From the NCBI GenBank assembly GCA_022036555.1, contig CM039133.1, positions 40,500,718-40,564,717 of the forward strand: a stretch of 64,000 bases of DNA, in the 5' to 3' direction. The translations under genes and the position numbers were made by a program. Below the pieces are notes generated by a model. The model did no database searches. It was given only the letters and a program-made list of their open reading frames with translations, and had not been told where the DNA came from. Origin of the DNA: Microstegium vimineum (Eukaryota > Streptophyta > Magnoliopsida > Poales > Poaceae). Of the stretch, positions 1 through 12,100 are shown piece by piece; the stretch's first letter is position 1; every line of letters begins with the position of its first letter.

Positions 1-298
1 CCTGGGACACTCCTTTCTGCAATTCTGCTCCATCCCTCTATTGCTCATGCTCGCCGGCCGGACTGCTTGCAGACAACAAAAAAACAACGAATGCCACGAA
101 TAACTTATGAGCGCATGCCTACCGACGCTTGATCCGCAGGCCACCGACGTGCCTCCACACGGCACATCCAACATGGGCACTGCCCACCGGCACCCACGCT
201 CTGTCTGATTGTGACGCCAACATGTGAGAGACAGAGACTACATGGCGCTTGCTTACCATCACCATTAACTAGCTAGCTACGAGCAGTGCAGCGGAGAT
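1..298. other. No gene recognised; upstream of LRR pseudogene
   Basis: No convincing open frame or repeat is seen. The stretch lies just upstream of the LRR receptor pseudogene start and may hold remnants of its promoter and leader. Confidence 0.4.
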
Positions 299-1815
299 AT
301 GCTGCTAGTGGCGCTGTGCGTGTTGCGGTGCAGGAGTTGCGCCGGCGACCTCGCCGCACTACACAGATCGATTCTGCGTCCAATGATGGGTGCTGTGTCT
401 TGCGCCCTGGGTGATATGCAGGGAGGCCAAGGCGGCGGTCACCATCGACGAGCTGGTGCGATGTCCAACCAGTGAACCGGACGCTGTGGGGGCAGCTGGC
501 CGCGTCGCTCGCTGGCCTCGCCGCGCTCTGCGGTGCGCTGCTCGTGGGCATGCTCTGGCTCCGGACCCTCAGGTGCTCGACGTCAGCGCCAACGGGCTGG
601 CCAGTCAAGGAAAAGGCGGTGATCCACCTCCTGGGCCTTCTGGTGCTCAGTGTGGTCAACCTCTTGTCTCCGGCGGCGCGCGTCCTGCAATTCTCGATGA
701 ACAGCTCTCCGGCGTGTTCCCTCTCGGGTTCGGGCAACACAAGTCGCTCGCCGAGCTCTCCCCATGACGGCAACGATATGGACGGCACGCTCCCTAACGA
801 CCTCTTCGGCAAAGATGGCAGCGGGCCGGGTCTGGACCCAAAACCCATGGGTTTCAGACCCGGTGGGGGCGGGGGCGGGTTCAGTTCTTGCCCCGCGGGT
901 TTGCGGGGTTCGGGGACACAAAACGGGTCAGGGCGGGGACGGGTTTGGAGTTTCCCCACGCCAGCAGCACGCTCCCCTCCTCTTCTCTTCCCCACTGCCG
1001 CTCCCGGCTCCACGCCCTCTCCCCTCCTCTTCTATTCCCCAGTGCAACTCCCGGCTCCTCACCCGCTCTCCTCCTCTTCTCTTCCCACTGCCGCTCCTGG
1101 CTTCATCCCTCTTCTCTTGGTTGTCATCTCTACTCCCAAAGTCCTACACGGGCACACGGCCCCACCCACCGCCCCACCCCGCCCCCGCTCCCCTCCACGC
1201 CTCTTGTCCATCGCCCCTCCGTCCCCGCAGCTTGGCTAGATCCTGTCGGCCCCACGGCTTTGTCGGATCCCGTCAGTTCCGTGCATCTGCCGGATCTTGC
1301 TGCACCACGCCTCCATCGGCCCTCTGGCGCCGCACCTCCACTGGATTTACCAGCCCCGTGCCTCCACCGGCCCTCTAGCACCGCACCTCCGCTGGATCTA
1401 CCAGCCCCGCACCTCCTCCCTGCTCACAGGTTTCGGGGACCCGGCGGGTTTGGGAGCAGGGGCGGGTTTGGGTTTGGTTGTCGGGTCTCGGGTGCGAGTC
1501 CTCGAACGCTCCACCCCCTAACCCGCCTTATTGCCATCTTTACTCTTGAGCGACACGTCGCTGTAGTTTCTTGCCCTCCACACTCCACACCAACTCCATC
1601 TCTTTGCTCCTGCGGATAGATTCACCTCACCTGCGCAACCTCAGCAGCCTCGTCCTCGATGCCAATAGCTTCATGGGGCCCATCCTGTCGAGCCTTCCCG
1701 AGTCCAGTGCAGGGTCATGGCCACGCTCAACCTCACCAACAAGCTCACCGGTATGAAACTGGCGTCATTCGCAAACATGCAGATTGAGCTTGGCAACCAA
1801 CCATCTCTATTTTTT
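299..1815 (+). pseudogene. Phytosulfokine-receptor-like LRR receptor kinase, 5' remnant
   Basis: The family is plasma-membrane LRR receptor kinases that bind the sulfated peptide phytosulfokine. An ATG at 299 opens a short hydrophobic leader followed by a CAGDLAAL stretch, like the N-terminus of mature receptors. Across several frames I can follow a Cys-Cys pair, NRTLWGQLAASLAGL, VLDVSANGL, GVFPLGFGQHKSLAELS and DGNDMDGTLPNDLF. After a 733-bp insertion come TSL-FLALHTNS, LRNLSSLVLDANSF and ATLNLTNKLTG. The order matches the ectodomain of rice PSK-receptor paralogues as I remember them. Frameshifts, stops (a TAG in the segment after the insertion) and a small tandem duplication near 1575-1590 break it. 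The rest of the ectodomain, the membrane segment and the kinase are absent after about 1815. It is a dead 5' fragment. Confidence 0.7.
810..1542. mobile_element. Non-autonomous hAT-type element inside the LRR pseudogene
   Basis: The terminal inverted repeats begin CAAAGATGGCA (810) and, read inward from 1542 on the other strand, TAAAGATGGCA. Both continue to a CGGGT-rich stretch about 22 nt in. The flanking 8-mers CTCTTCGG (802-809) and CTCTTGAG (1543-1550) agree at 6 of 8 positions, as expected for an aged hAT target duplication. The interior is C/T-rich with many GGGT/ACCC motifs and no transposase. Removing it with one target copy rejoins the LRR reading frame, which supports the boundaries. 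Confidence 0.75.
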
Positions 1816-2062
1816 TTCCTTTTTTTGTTTTTATCTTTTCATTCAGTTGCATGGATGCCGATGGAGCTGACTTGCTGCGACGTTACTTCTGAACATGACG
1901 GAATGCTATTCCCACGTAACGTTTTCATATTTCGATGGTATTTTACGTAACACAACTCTTTTGATGCTTGTCATCTTTCGGTGCTATAGAACTAATTTTC
2001 CCTAATAAAAAAAGTTATATCACCTTTTGAGAAAAATATCTTGAAAATCTAGGCATAGGAGA

Positions 2063-2790
2063 TGTGTAACACCCTACAATTTGCATTCTTTTGAAATATC
2101 ACAAATTGATCTATTTATTCAAATATAGGAGATAATAATTTTTTGCTAAATCAAAAGAATCATAAGGCTAGATACATGTGTATGCATTCATTCTGGAGCA
2201 TTTTTTCTTATGTATTGTTTGTTTTTTTTTTCCAAATTTAAACTGATTTCATTATCCTTTTTGAAAGTTAATTGAATTTTGAATTTAGAAAAAGAAATGG
2301 TTCTCTTTTCCTTCTCTCCCACTCCCTCCGTTCTGGCCTGCTCGGACCAGCGATAGCTACCGCCGGCCCTTCTCCCTCGCTCGTTGGCACCCCAAGGCCC
2401 AAGTTAGCGGCCCAACTAGGGCCGACGCACCCCCATCCCTTCCTTCCCCTTCTCTACTCGCTCACAACCGGGGCCCTCGGCACAATGTCGCCCCTTCCCT
2501 TTGCCTTGCTCGTGTCGGAGTCGGCAGACGCAAATTGCACCAACCCCTCCTCCCTAATCCGTGGGATACAATGTGTATTCGCCTTGCCAAGGCTCTATAA
2601 AAACGGAACACCCCCACGCCACCCTTGTTTTCCCCATCTACGAGCACCTAGCGCCTGCCATCGAGCCCTAGCAGTGCAAGCCGTCTCTACGGTGATCATC
2701 CCTTGATGTTTCTCCGTCGAATTGAGCAAGCTATCGAGCCTTTCCACACGGTATAGGACCTCCCCACGACGTTTTCCCCTTCTTTCTCAT
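2063..2790 (+). repeat. LTR-like fragment, probably Ty3/gypsy
   Basis: It starts TGTAACACCCTACAATTTGC, a typical opening of grass gypsy LTRs. It continues into a GC-rich part with a TATA-like CTATAAAAAC (about 2590) and a CT-rich leader-like tail. No matching second copy, primer-binding site or clear target duplication was found, so this is a solo or truncated LTR. The right boundary is approximate. Confidence 0.4.
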
Positions 2791-2843
2791 TTTGGTTACT
2801 CATATGGTGTCACCAATGATGCACAGGGAACCTGTAAGGACCT

Positions 2844-3000
2844 GATAAGCCTAGGGGGGTGAATAGGTCTGTTTAAAACAAAACTCAAAGCTTCTGTCAG
2901 CACAGGCGCGTCACTGCCGCTCACTAGCCCGGCACTGCCGCGGCGCCCCGGCACTGCTGGACTCTGGGCCGGCAGTGTTGGTCAGCTGGACAGAACCTTT
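2844..3000 (-). repeat. Fragment of a Copia-like LTR end (antisense)
   Basis: The CTAGGGGGGTGAATAGG motif at about 2852 is the reverse complement of the CCTATTCACCCCC-type end of the SIRE-like LTRs elsewhere in this window (for example 20241-20260). The following sequence has repeated GGCACTGCCG/CCGGCAGTG motifs in the manner of an LTR U3. Only a fragment is present. Confidence 0.4.
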
Positions 3001-5720
3001 ATAAAAAATCAAAGACGCTTCGTTTCAGGATAACCTAAATAATAAAAAATCTACATTTATCCTTACCACCATAAGCCATAGGATCATGTTCAGCAAAAAT
3101 CAAAGACGCTTCGTTTCAGGATAACCTAAGTATTCATCTTTTTCAATAGTCTCTGAAAAAAGTTCAATAACTTCCAAAACTAAAAGATGATACATTTTAC
3201 TAACGAAATACGCATGCTTCCAAAGCTGGATAAAGATTCATATCATCTCATAAAGCAACATCAAAGTTGATAGAAAAACCACAATTTAAACAATGCTTCT
3301 CAATAAGCTTGCAAATAGCATCCTTCAAATCTATAGGAAGCTTGCACTGAGCATAAGAATCAAGCTGACTAAGGAACGGAGGATCAATATTCTTCTTAGG
3401 AATTTGAGGCAGCAAACGCAAATCCTAAACAAACAAAGTGCAATACAAAATTTGGTAAATAAAAATGACAAAAACAACAACTAGAAATTCAAAAGAATTG
3501 ACAAGAGACTATAAGAAGAAACCTTAGCATAGCAAGTCCTCAAATAATGCATAACTAGATGGTAACCAAAACAACCTTCATCTTTGGTGTCAAGACTTGT
3601 AACTATTTAATCATATCTTTTTTCCAAACAAAATTTCGAGGAATAGTTGAAGGGACTTGATGTGATCCAAACCAAAATGATCAACATATAGAACCTAGAA
3701 AGGAAATAAAGATAAAGGAAAAAAATTAAAATGAAAAGAAGTACAAATAAAAGAAAAAATTATAGCAAGTTATTAAAGACAACCTTAAAGCTTGCTGAGT
3801 AGATTTACAACTCCTTAATTGATTGAATAACTCGATGTACTCAAGCAACCATGATAGATTATATCCACACCAACCATATGCTCGAATCTTATTAAGATCT
3901 TTAAAATACCAAAAAAATTCTAACATGGAGCAGCAGAAGAACTATGGCAAAGAAACATACTCACCACAACCACAATGAAACAAATGAGCATGTCGTCATT
4001 AGACATTTCTTTCTTGGAAATGAGCATCAAAGAAGAGGCTGACTAGAGGTACACTTTCCTTCCCAAACCTTGACAGTAAAGAGAACTTGCTAGTGGTATA
4101 ATCAATAGGAAATGACTAACCACCAAATAGAAGATCAAGAAACAAATGAACAACCTCCTTAGTAAGAGATATAACCTTGTCATCAACAACTATGTCACTA
4201 GAGTTATAGTTTACAAGACGAGCAACCCTGTGAACAAAATTTCTAAGCACAAAACAATTGCCAAACAAAAGCAAAGATCCAAATCCAAACTTCTAAATCA
4301 CATCATTACGATCAGGAGAAAAAGATCTGATCACATTGGAAAATGTTGAAACAAAAAATCTTGAGAAATCAACTTTAGCTACCATCAGACTTCTTCTTCT
4401 TGACCTAGAATTATTAATAGGCCAAATAAATAAACATGTTCAAAAAATATAGAAAATTTTAGAAAAAGAAAATCAATACATACATTATGAGTCAAAGAAC
4501 TTAATAGATTCTTCAATATCTTGACCCTAGAACCCTAAACATGAACAATACAAAAAATAAAAATCAACCAAAAAATAGCCAAGTTAAAAACCAAAAAAAG
4601 GAACAAACAAAAGAGAAGAAACCACACTTCTTTCATATACTGCTTGTACAATGCTTTATTGAAAGATTGATGACCATTAGACATTGAATCATAAAACAAC
4701 AATAAATAATGAATAGGGAAAACATATGATTTAATTTACAAAATTAATTTTTATTTGCATCTGAATCGAAAATACCATCATAACTTGAGTCATTAAATTC
4801 ATTAGAGCATCTCCAACAACTCATTAAAACAACTTGTTATCCTTATAAATTTGGCAAAATCACAAAATTCCCTCTCCAACAACTTCTCAAACCAACTTGC
4901 TATTTTTCCCAAGTTGCTATCCACGGTCTCCATGCGCCTATATTTATCAAGTTGCTATCCAACTTGTTATCCTTATAAATTTGGTAAAATAAAAAAAATC
5001 CCCTCTCCAACTACTCCTCAAACCAACTTGCTATTTTTCTCAAGTTGCTATTCCTAAGTTTGATAAGTTGGAATAGCAAATTATTGGAGAGATGAGTTTT
5101 TTTCACTTGCCAAATAATTTAGCAACTTGTCAAACCATAAGATTTAGCAAATCAATTTTTCCAAGTTGTTGGAAATGTTTAGCAGCTGAAGAATTGGCAC
5201 ACAAAAACAACTCCTTGTCATTAGGACCATCACAACCATCACTACTTACAACATCCAAAAACAAAGACTTCCTTTTCCTAGCCATCTAATAAATGAATAG
5301 GAAATATAATTAAAATATAAATAATAGCAGAATACATTTAAAAAACAATACAATTACTTAAAACAAGAACATACAAAATATAAGAATAAGTAAGGACAGT
5401 AATAGAAAGACAGAGATCAAGGCAACCACTGAATTATCCAACTTAGTAGTAAGAATCTCTACAACTAAAACATACGGAAATATATCGTCCTGCCACCCAA
5501 CCGCGCCCCACAGAGCGCTGCCCCGGCAACCGACTTCGCTCCCATCACGAAAGTTCCCCCCGGCTTTCACCTGGCGTAAACCCGACGCTCCCACGTCCGT
5601 CCTCGAATTCCCCGCTCCAACGCCCTCCGAGGAGTTCGCCTCGCGCACAACAATGGCAGCGCGGCCTCCGCTCTTCTGTCGCGCACCGCCCTTGGTCGTC
5701 TGGCGCGGCGGCGCCATCGC
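3001..5720 (-). pseudogene. Decayed transposon-associated gene (plant-mobile-domain/Ulp1-associated type)
   Basis: Read on the minus strand, this resembles a spliced but ruined gene. A GC-rich possible first exon (5718 to about 5490) starts MAPPRQTTKGGARQKSGG. A second exon after a TAG acceptor starts MARKRKSLFLDVVSSDGCDG (5284). Later segments read SNGHQSFNKALYKQYMKEV, FFVSTFSNVIRSFSPDRNDV, VARLVNYNSSDIVVDDKVIS and NDDMLICFIV, then a stretch around 3900 recalling LCxNSS-type motifs. The C-terminal part includes IPKKNIDPPFLSQLDSYAQC. The pattern reminds me of the non-protease N-terminal part of grass transposon proteins that carry Ulp1 or plant-mobile domains. Several TAG stops replace likely CAG codons. 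A 32-bp sequence occurs twice (about 3008 and 3096). Family assignment is from memory and uncertain. Confidence 0.4.
4805..5177. mobile_element. PIF/Harbinger (Tourist-like) MITE
   Basis: It begins GAGCATCTCCAACAACT after TTA and ends in the inverted, mutated counterpart AGTTGTTGGAAATGTT. The interior carries two diverged copies of a roughly 130-bp unit starting AACTTGTTATCCTTATAAAT at about 4831 and 4961. It interrupts the minus-strand decayed gene within its 5' exon region. The exact right end and target duplication are unclear. Confidence 0.6.
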
Positions 5721-6720
5721 CCTCGTCCTCAACTAGCGGCGTGTGGCTAGGACACACATAGATATAGAATTGAGATTCGGATGGAGTACGTGGACCCCTC
5801 ACCGGCTTCAGCTTTCCTCGGCGGTCAATTTATTTGGCAGTCGGGCACCGCTGTAGGGAGTTCCTGATCCGGTGATCTCCATCAAATATGATTCCCGGTA
5901 ACACTTACTGCAGCTAATGCTTGACGGGAATTGATTCGATGCCATATGTTAAGTATGCATCATTGGCTTGATGAATTTGGTGCATGCTTTATTTAGTTCA
6001 GTTTTTGTTGTGGGTGTCAATTTTTTTACCACAAACAATCTGTTTCTAAAGCAGTAATCGTGGTAGTAGTGAGTTTAATCTCTTTTTGGCATATATATAT
6101 GGCAACCTCCTATTTAATTCTTCCTTATAAATCTATGGGTCCTACATACTCTTCATTTTAATATGCTACCTTCAATGCCATCTATCTGTGTGTATTTACT
6201 GTGGATAGTTTAAAACAATTTGCCGAAGAAGAGATTCAATGAACAGAAATCAATTTACTTTGGATATCTAATTTGTCTCAGCAAAAAAGAGAACAGTATA
6301 GTTTTCTAGAGAGGTCTAGCTTAAATAAATTAGTGAGAATGAGAGGATCAGATAGGAGGGATAGGCTGCTCCAAAAGGCGCATGATGCATGCAGTGAAAA
6401 TTAGGCTCCTTATAGTACCCGTGCTTCACCAGAGTTTGCAAATAACTCTATTTAAATGAATAGTTAAGTGTCATTTTGTAAGAAAGTTGATGAAGTATAT
6501 AGGAAGCACTAGGATATAATGGAGAGTCATTTTTTTGAATGGAGTACATATTAGTTCTTAATTTTAACTGTCATGGATCATGGTCTCCTCAAAACATACC
6601 ATGTAATTTTATAATTTTTTTATCCATCACAGCGCACGGTCACTCATCTAGTCATCCAATACACAAAGCAAGATAGCAAATATAAGTACTAGGACAGAGC
6701 TAACCGCCGTAACAAACTTC
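5721..6720. other. Intergenic, nothing recognised
   Basis: AT-rich sequence with a short TA run near 6095. No open frame with coding character, no clear terminal repeats and no RNA gene were recognised. Confidence 0.4.
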
Positions 6721-6964
6721 CAAGTGGGACCCGCCCCCTTCCTAACCGACTCGATCGCCTGGGTCGATCCCACTCCAACCATCCCGCCCCCTTCCCCCTC
6801 CTACTTTCTGTTTAAAAAAGAAGCGCTTCGGCGAGCCGCTATACTCCGCCGCCCCTCAGCAATCGCCACCACCACCACCACCCTCTCGTCCTCTCCCCGA
6901 CCTCCATCTCCATCTCCTCTCTCTCTCCGGTCCCCGAAGCAACCCTGCTCTCTCTCCCGTCCCC

Positions 6965-7890
6965 GTGGTCCGTCACCAAGCAACCGAGAGCAACACCATG
7001 CCTCGCGGAGGAGCGCGAGGCCGTGCCCGTGGCGGCCACGGTGGTGGCCCGTGGCCGCGCCACCGCTCCCCATCGCCGCCTCCCCGGGGCGGACGATTTC
7101 TTCCCGCACGCCCTCGTCGCGACGCCGCCGCTCCTGTACATGCACGCCGCCCGTGGGCGGCTGCTCCTCCTGCCGGCCACCGCGACGAGCACGAGGCGGC
7201 CCCGAACCTCCCGCCTAGAGCCCGTGTGGTGGCCGGGGCGCTGCGGGCGCACATCCGGCGTCACGGGCCAGGCTCTGCAGCACCGGCGCGCGGGGCCAGA
7301 ACACCGAGGCCGACTAGCGCCGCGGCATCCGGCGGCTTGGTTCCCAACATCCCCTTGCTGACGGCGGATAATCTCCAGAACGCCCAGGTTCCCGTTCTTG
7401 CCGGGGACTTCGTCTCCTACATCACCGGTGGAGCGATTGGTGGCCTCAGGCAACTGGTGAACGGCGGGCGCGCCATTCTCTACGTGTCCGCTGACGATCT
7501 TATCGGCCATGGCGCGGCCCGTGTCGTTGCTGAGTGCGGGCCACCGCGTCTGCTCTTCAGGGTCAATCATGTCAGAGTGAGCGCCGTCTTCCGCATCGTG
7601 GGCGGCGCGGCGGCGGGAGCGGGCGCCCAACTTCCTCGCGCGGTTGAGGAGCGGGTCGACCACCCCGAGGACGTCGAAGAGGCTGGCCCATTCGAGGGCG
7701 AGGAAGGGCCTCCCGCTGCCGTCGAAGGAGAAGGCGTTGTGGACGGCCACGACGAGGAAGACCACCTCGTCCATGAGGATGGCCCGCTCGCGGGCGAGGA
7801 AGAGCGCGCCGAAGCTCCCGTCCAAGAAGCTGCACGCGTCGAGGAACCGGAGCCCGCCTCTGAGTTGACGGTCCTGGTTCGTTTCATTTG
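6965..7890. other. GC-rich open segment, strand and product unknown
   Basis: Both strands are open here because of high GC. The plus frame (6965-7999) gives an Arg/Gly/Pro-rich then Glu-rich protein of no recognised family. The minus frame over about 7600-7870 reads more like protein (FLARERAILMDEVVFLVVAV followed by FLALEWASLFDVL), which favours minus-strand coding there. No family was recognised for either. The abrupt change to AT-rich DNA at about 7880 looks like an exon edge or the end of a captured fragment. This may be a gene fragment carried by a transposon or an unrecognised first exon. Confidence 0.3.
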
Positions 7891-8409
7891 CGCACGAACT
7901 GATCTATTAACCTTGCATTGGTTGAAGTTTAAAATGTCTTTTCTGATATTTCTTATAAATGTTTCACCTCTTTTCTATTCAGAGTCCCAATATGCTTAGG
8001 CATGAGCAGGGTATAATTTGTTAATTCATCCTAGTTCTTTTTTAGAAAATGTAATTGTTTCACATTTATTTGAAATGGTTGTTTCTGAAGCTTGTTCATT
8101 ACACTGATTATTTTATTTGCTTGCTCATCATCTGCAATTTGCCTATTAAAACATTCATCATAGCGGCTTTCATCGTAACGGCTTGCTAACACGCAACTGA
8201 ACGTTGAGTGAAACCTGGCCGGTAAAATTACCCACACTATGGTTATCATCCATCTTGTAGTGATGACGGTTTTACCCAGTCAAGAGGTGGATATACCATA
8301 GGCAAGGGTTGATTGAACGGTAGCTGAGTTATGTCAAATATACATTCAACATAGCTGGGTGCTTTGAACTTCATCTTATAAGCTATCTTCGTATTTTGTT
8401 TATTCACTT

Positions 8410-8907
8410 TTGTTCCTTCTATTAAGATTCAGCTCAGTAGCTTGTCTGACACATACTAATCCTTTATTTGCCAACCAGCTATACAGCTGTGCCCCTATAG
8501 CAAACATAGGAGAAGCCTTATTAGACTTAGTTTTATTACTTGTAGGTTGTTTCGCCTTTATATTACCTGGAGATGAATCCAACCTTGATTCGATTTCTAA
8601 TCTGCAGCGGAATGCCCTCGAAGCCACGTACCTTATCATGAGCCAGGCACGACAGGACGTGCAGCGATTGCTCAATCAGAAGCAGCACATAGCGGACCAG
8701 GCAGCGGCGACGGGCGACTGGAAAGCCACGCGCGTGCAGCAACGCGCCCTTGAAGCGTTAATCGCGAAGAAAACCAAGGTCTATGAGAAGACGAAAGCGG
8801 ATGCCAAGGACGTTCGACTCCAACTAATTCGGCTAGGAGTTGCTGAACCACCGTCTACCCCTGATGGAGCGAGAGAGCATTCTGATCATCTGACGGCGCG
8901 CCGGTGA
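8410..8907 (+). CDS. Hypothetical coiled-coil-like protein or terminal exon
   Basis: An open frame of 165 codons ends in TGA at 8905-8907, convergent with TAM41 whose stop is 214 bp further on. The first about 60 codons look intronic. The part after a CTGCAG at about 8606 has coding character: it is rich in Gln, Ala, Lys and Arg with a helical pattern (ARQDVQRLLNQKQHIADQAA, then KKTKVYEKTKADAKDVRLQL). I do not recognise a family. It may be the last exon of a plus-strand gene whose earlier exons lie in the GC-rich segment at 7 kb, but no splice chain could be completed. Confidence 0.3.
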   Translation: MFLLLRFSSVACLTHTNPLFANQLYSCAPIANIGEALLDLVLLLVGCFAFILPGDESNLDSISNLQRNALEATYLIMSQARQDVQRLLNQKQHIADQAAATGDWKATRVQQRALEALIAKKTKVYEKTKADAKDVRLQLIRLGVAEPPSTPDGAREHSDHLTARR

Positions 8908-9120
8908 AGGTTTTTGTGGCGGGGCGAGAGCATGCAGGCTGGCTCTTACCAAATCTGATTGTTGCTTCGTGTTCTTACAAATTGAGCTCCCTCTAAACTT
9001 CCCTCGCCTCTTTGCATTTAAGTAGGAGAGATGTCCTCTGTAGGACCATACGAACTGTTAAATATCTTCTTGATAAACTGATGAGCACCATTCTCAGCCA
9101 ATATAAGTGTTGACTGGAGC

Positions 9121-12100
9121 TCAAGCCACTCTAGATTGCCAGGCCTTGGCCATCTTCTTTCCGAGATATTGAGCAGCAACTGAACCACCAGATGCGAGCA
9201 GACCAGACACTGCTTGCCGCACGCTTGAAACCATTACTCGGCGCCTCAGGGCACTCCGTGCACAGTTTGCTGCCATGTCCTTCGAAGAAACTATGGTGCG
9301 TGATGGTATTTCTACAGAAAAATTGTCTGATGTGAGAATGTGTTATTATAGAATGGTCAAGGCTGCAAGATTCATGAGAACATCAGGGGCATTCCAACCT
9401 TTTCCATGTAATTTGTGTCTTCCTTGCATTTGGCTTTGGATCGTCCACGGAAGAACAGAGAACAGTTCATTTGTCGTAGATGGGCCACAATCCTGTAGAC
9501 ACGCGAATCTAATGGTTAGACATTGGAACCAAGCATACAAGTACATTTATTTAATAAAGCGATCTCAGTTGCCATGATTTATACAAGCTTCAAATTTATA
9601 CTGACTCCGATCCAATATAAGTCCATTAGGGCATTGACATGATCTCTAGGGTTGCACTGATCAGTTATATCTTTAAGAATATATCATTTTAAATCGAAAG
9701 AGTTATATATTATGAAAAATATGTTTCATGATGAATCTAGTACATTAACCTCATGGTATTAATATATATAACTTTTCAGTTAGTGATAATCAAAGTTAAA
9801 ATAGTTTGACTTAGGACAAAGCTAAATGGACTTATATTTGGGATCAGATGGAGTAGTTCCAATTGCTACTAGGAATTCACACCAAATTTCCGAAGTGGTA
9901 AAAAACTCTTAGCATAGCAAAGGTAAGAAGAGAGTCGCAAAAAAAAAAAGCAAAGGTAAGAAGAGTAAGGCAGTACCGTGAGTGCAAAAGAACATGAGCA
10001 CACAAACATGTCAAGTCCATGTACTAGGATAACAAAGTACACAGATCACATTGTTGTGCGGTCCACAAAGAATGGTGAAAACCAGAGGCTAAGCACTTCT
10101 ATAGTTTTATCTCTTTGAACAAACTGTGAGTATGAGCGGAAGGTAACAAACCTGCCGGAAAGTCTTATATTGTCCTTGGGATGTTGTCTTCAATAGCCCT
10201 TCAGCAATATACTCTTGCAAGAGGGGTCTGTACATCAATTGAAACGACTGAAGACTACCCTCAACAATCTTCTTCACCTGATTTATAGTAGGAATTGAGT
10301 GTGGAATTACGAACCAAAAAGAAATCCTATTAGCACACTGTCTCTCAAAGGACTAATTGTCAATTATCTTATCAGTCCTTCCCAGAAAATTCAATAACTA
10401 CCAACCAGTATATTTTGCTCATCCCAGTGAAAACAGTACTCAAATGGTATGCAGTACCTAGGTGTATGTTCTATTATGCCACAGTTAAGGGCACCACAAA
10501 CATAAATTGTAACATGCTACAATCCATTTGTTCATGATTGAGTTTGCAAAGGATAAGAACATGATATTTTCAATTTAGAGAAGTACACAAATGATTTGCT
10601 TTTGGTTGTGCAAAACAGACAGGAGCACCTTTGTCTTTGTGAAGAATGATGTAATATTAAATCGAATTGACATGATCACATGTGTAGAGCGAAGGTGAAC
10701 ATGCAGTTCTTTTGTTGATACCTTATCTTTGTCTTCAGCAAACAGCATTCTCAAATCACCCATATATGATAGACTACAAATTTGAGCGTATAGATCGTAC
10801 TGCACAAAGAGGGATAAAAGAAGGAAGATCAAGAAATCCAGAATCAACTACCAAAACAAAGGAAATAATTTCATGGCAGGAAACATCAAGTTAGTAATAA
10901 CCTCGGTGAACTCTTCTGGCAAAAGGAGTAGAGAAGCTGAAGTTGCCATTTCTAGGTTAATTGAGTTGACCTTCCTTATATCCCAGTTGTCAACAAGAAC
11001 ATGAACCTACCAAAATACAGAGAGAAAACCAGGGGCCCTGTTTAGTTCCAACCAAAATCCAAAATCCAAAATCCCAACTATTTTGGATTCCAAAATCCAG
11101 AATGCAAAATATTTTGGTGGGGTGTTTAGTTCCAACCAAATTTTGGATCCCAATGATGGGGATTGTGAGGATGACACACAAACTAATGCAAAGATTCCCT
11201 TATTTTGGCCTCTTGAGTCCAAAATGCAAAATGGGGAATGGACCACTTTTTGCCAAATATTTTGGGTGATGTTTAGTTCTATTTTGCAAAATGAAGAGCC
11301 AAAACCCAAAATATTTTGGATTCTATGGGAACTAAACAGGGCCTAAGATAATGTCAACTTCGCAAAGAAAGATATACATATATACACATAAAAGGCACTA
11401 CAATTGAGGAGTGAACAACTCAAAACTAAGCAGCCAATGAATATAACCTCTACGAGCAAAACAAATAAATAGAGTAGCTACACGAATATGGTCCATATCA
11501 GGCAAAACATGTATCGTCACAGCCACAAAAGATAATTGGAGCCATGGTCTAAAAGTGAGAAAAAAACATATAAAGCGTACAATCCCAATCTAGCAAAATC
11601 AGCATTATGTGACTGTACATTTAAAGAAAGGGCATTTCACATCCATACCGGTTTCTGCAGCCGGCCACTGAGGTAGAACCTATCCCAAGTCAAGACATCC
11701 ATCGCCAGGCCCCTCATCCTCACCACCCCATACTTTATCCTCTGCACCACCAAAACACAAATTTCTTCAGAAAGTACTCAATTCACGCACAGCCCGTGGA
11801 ACACAATGCCGTCCACCACAAGGCGCAGCCATTCACGATACCTTGTCTCTCCACTCCACAAACGGGTTGAAGTACACCCCGACCCCAACACGATCAGCCA
11901 GCCCAGTGATCTGAGCTCCAAAGACCAAGAAACAGTCGACCATTCAGACAGTTAGCCAACAACCAACCAACCAGAGAGATTGTGGTGATGTTGCTATGAC
12001 AAAGCTTACGGCGCCTGCACCCAAGCCTGCCATCCAGCGGGAGTAGTGCCCGGGGTTCCTTTCCAGGTTCTGCACCGACCAACAAACCATTCCTTGAGCA

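Noticed and set aside
2272..2706. 144-codon open frame
   Set aside because: It lies in an LTR-like sequence with a TATA box in its middle; composition is that of a GC-rich LTR, not a gene.
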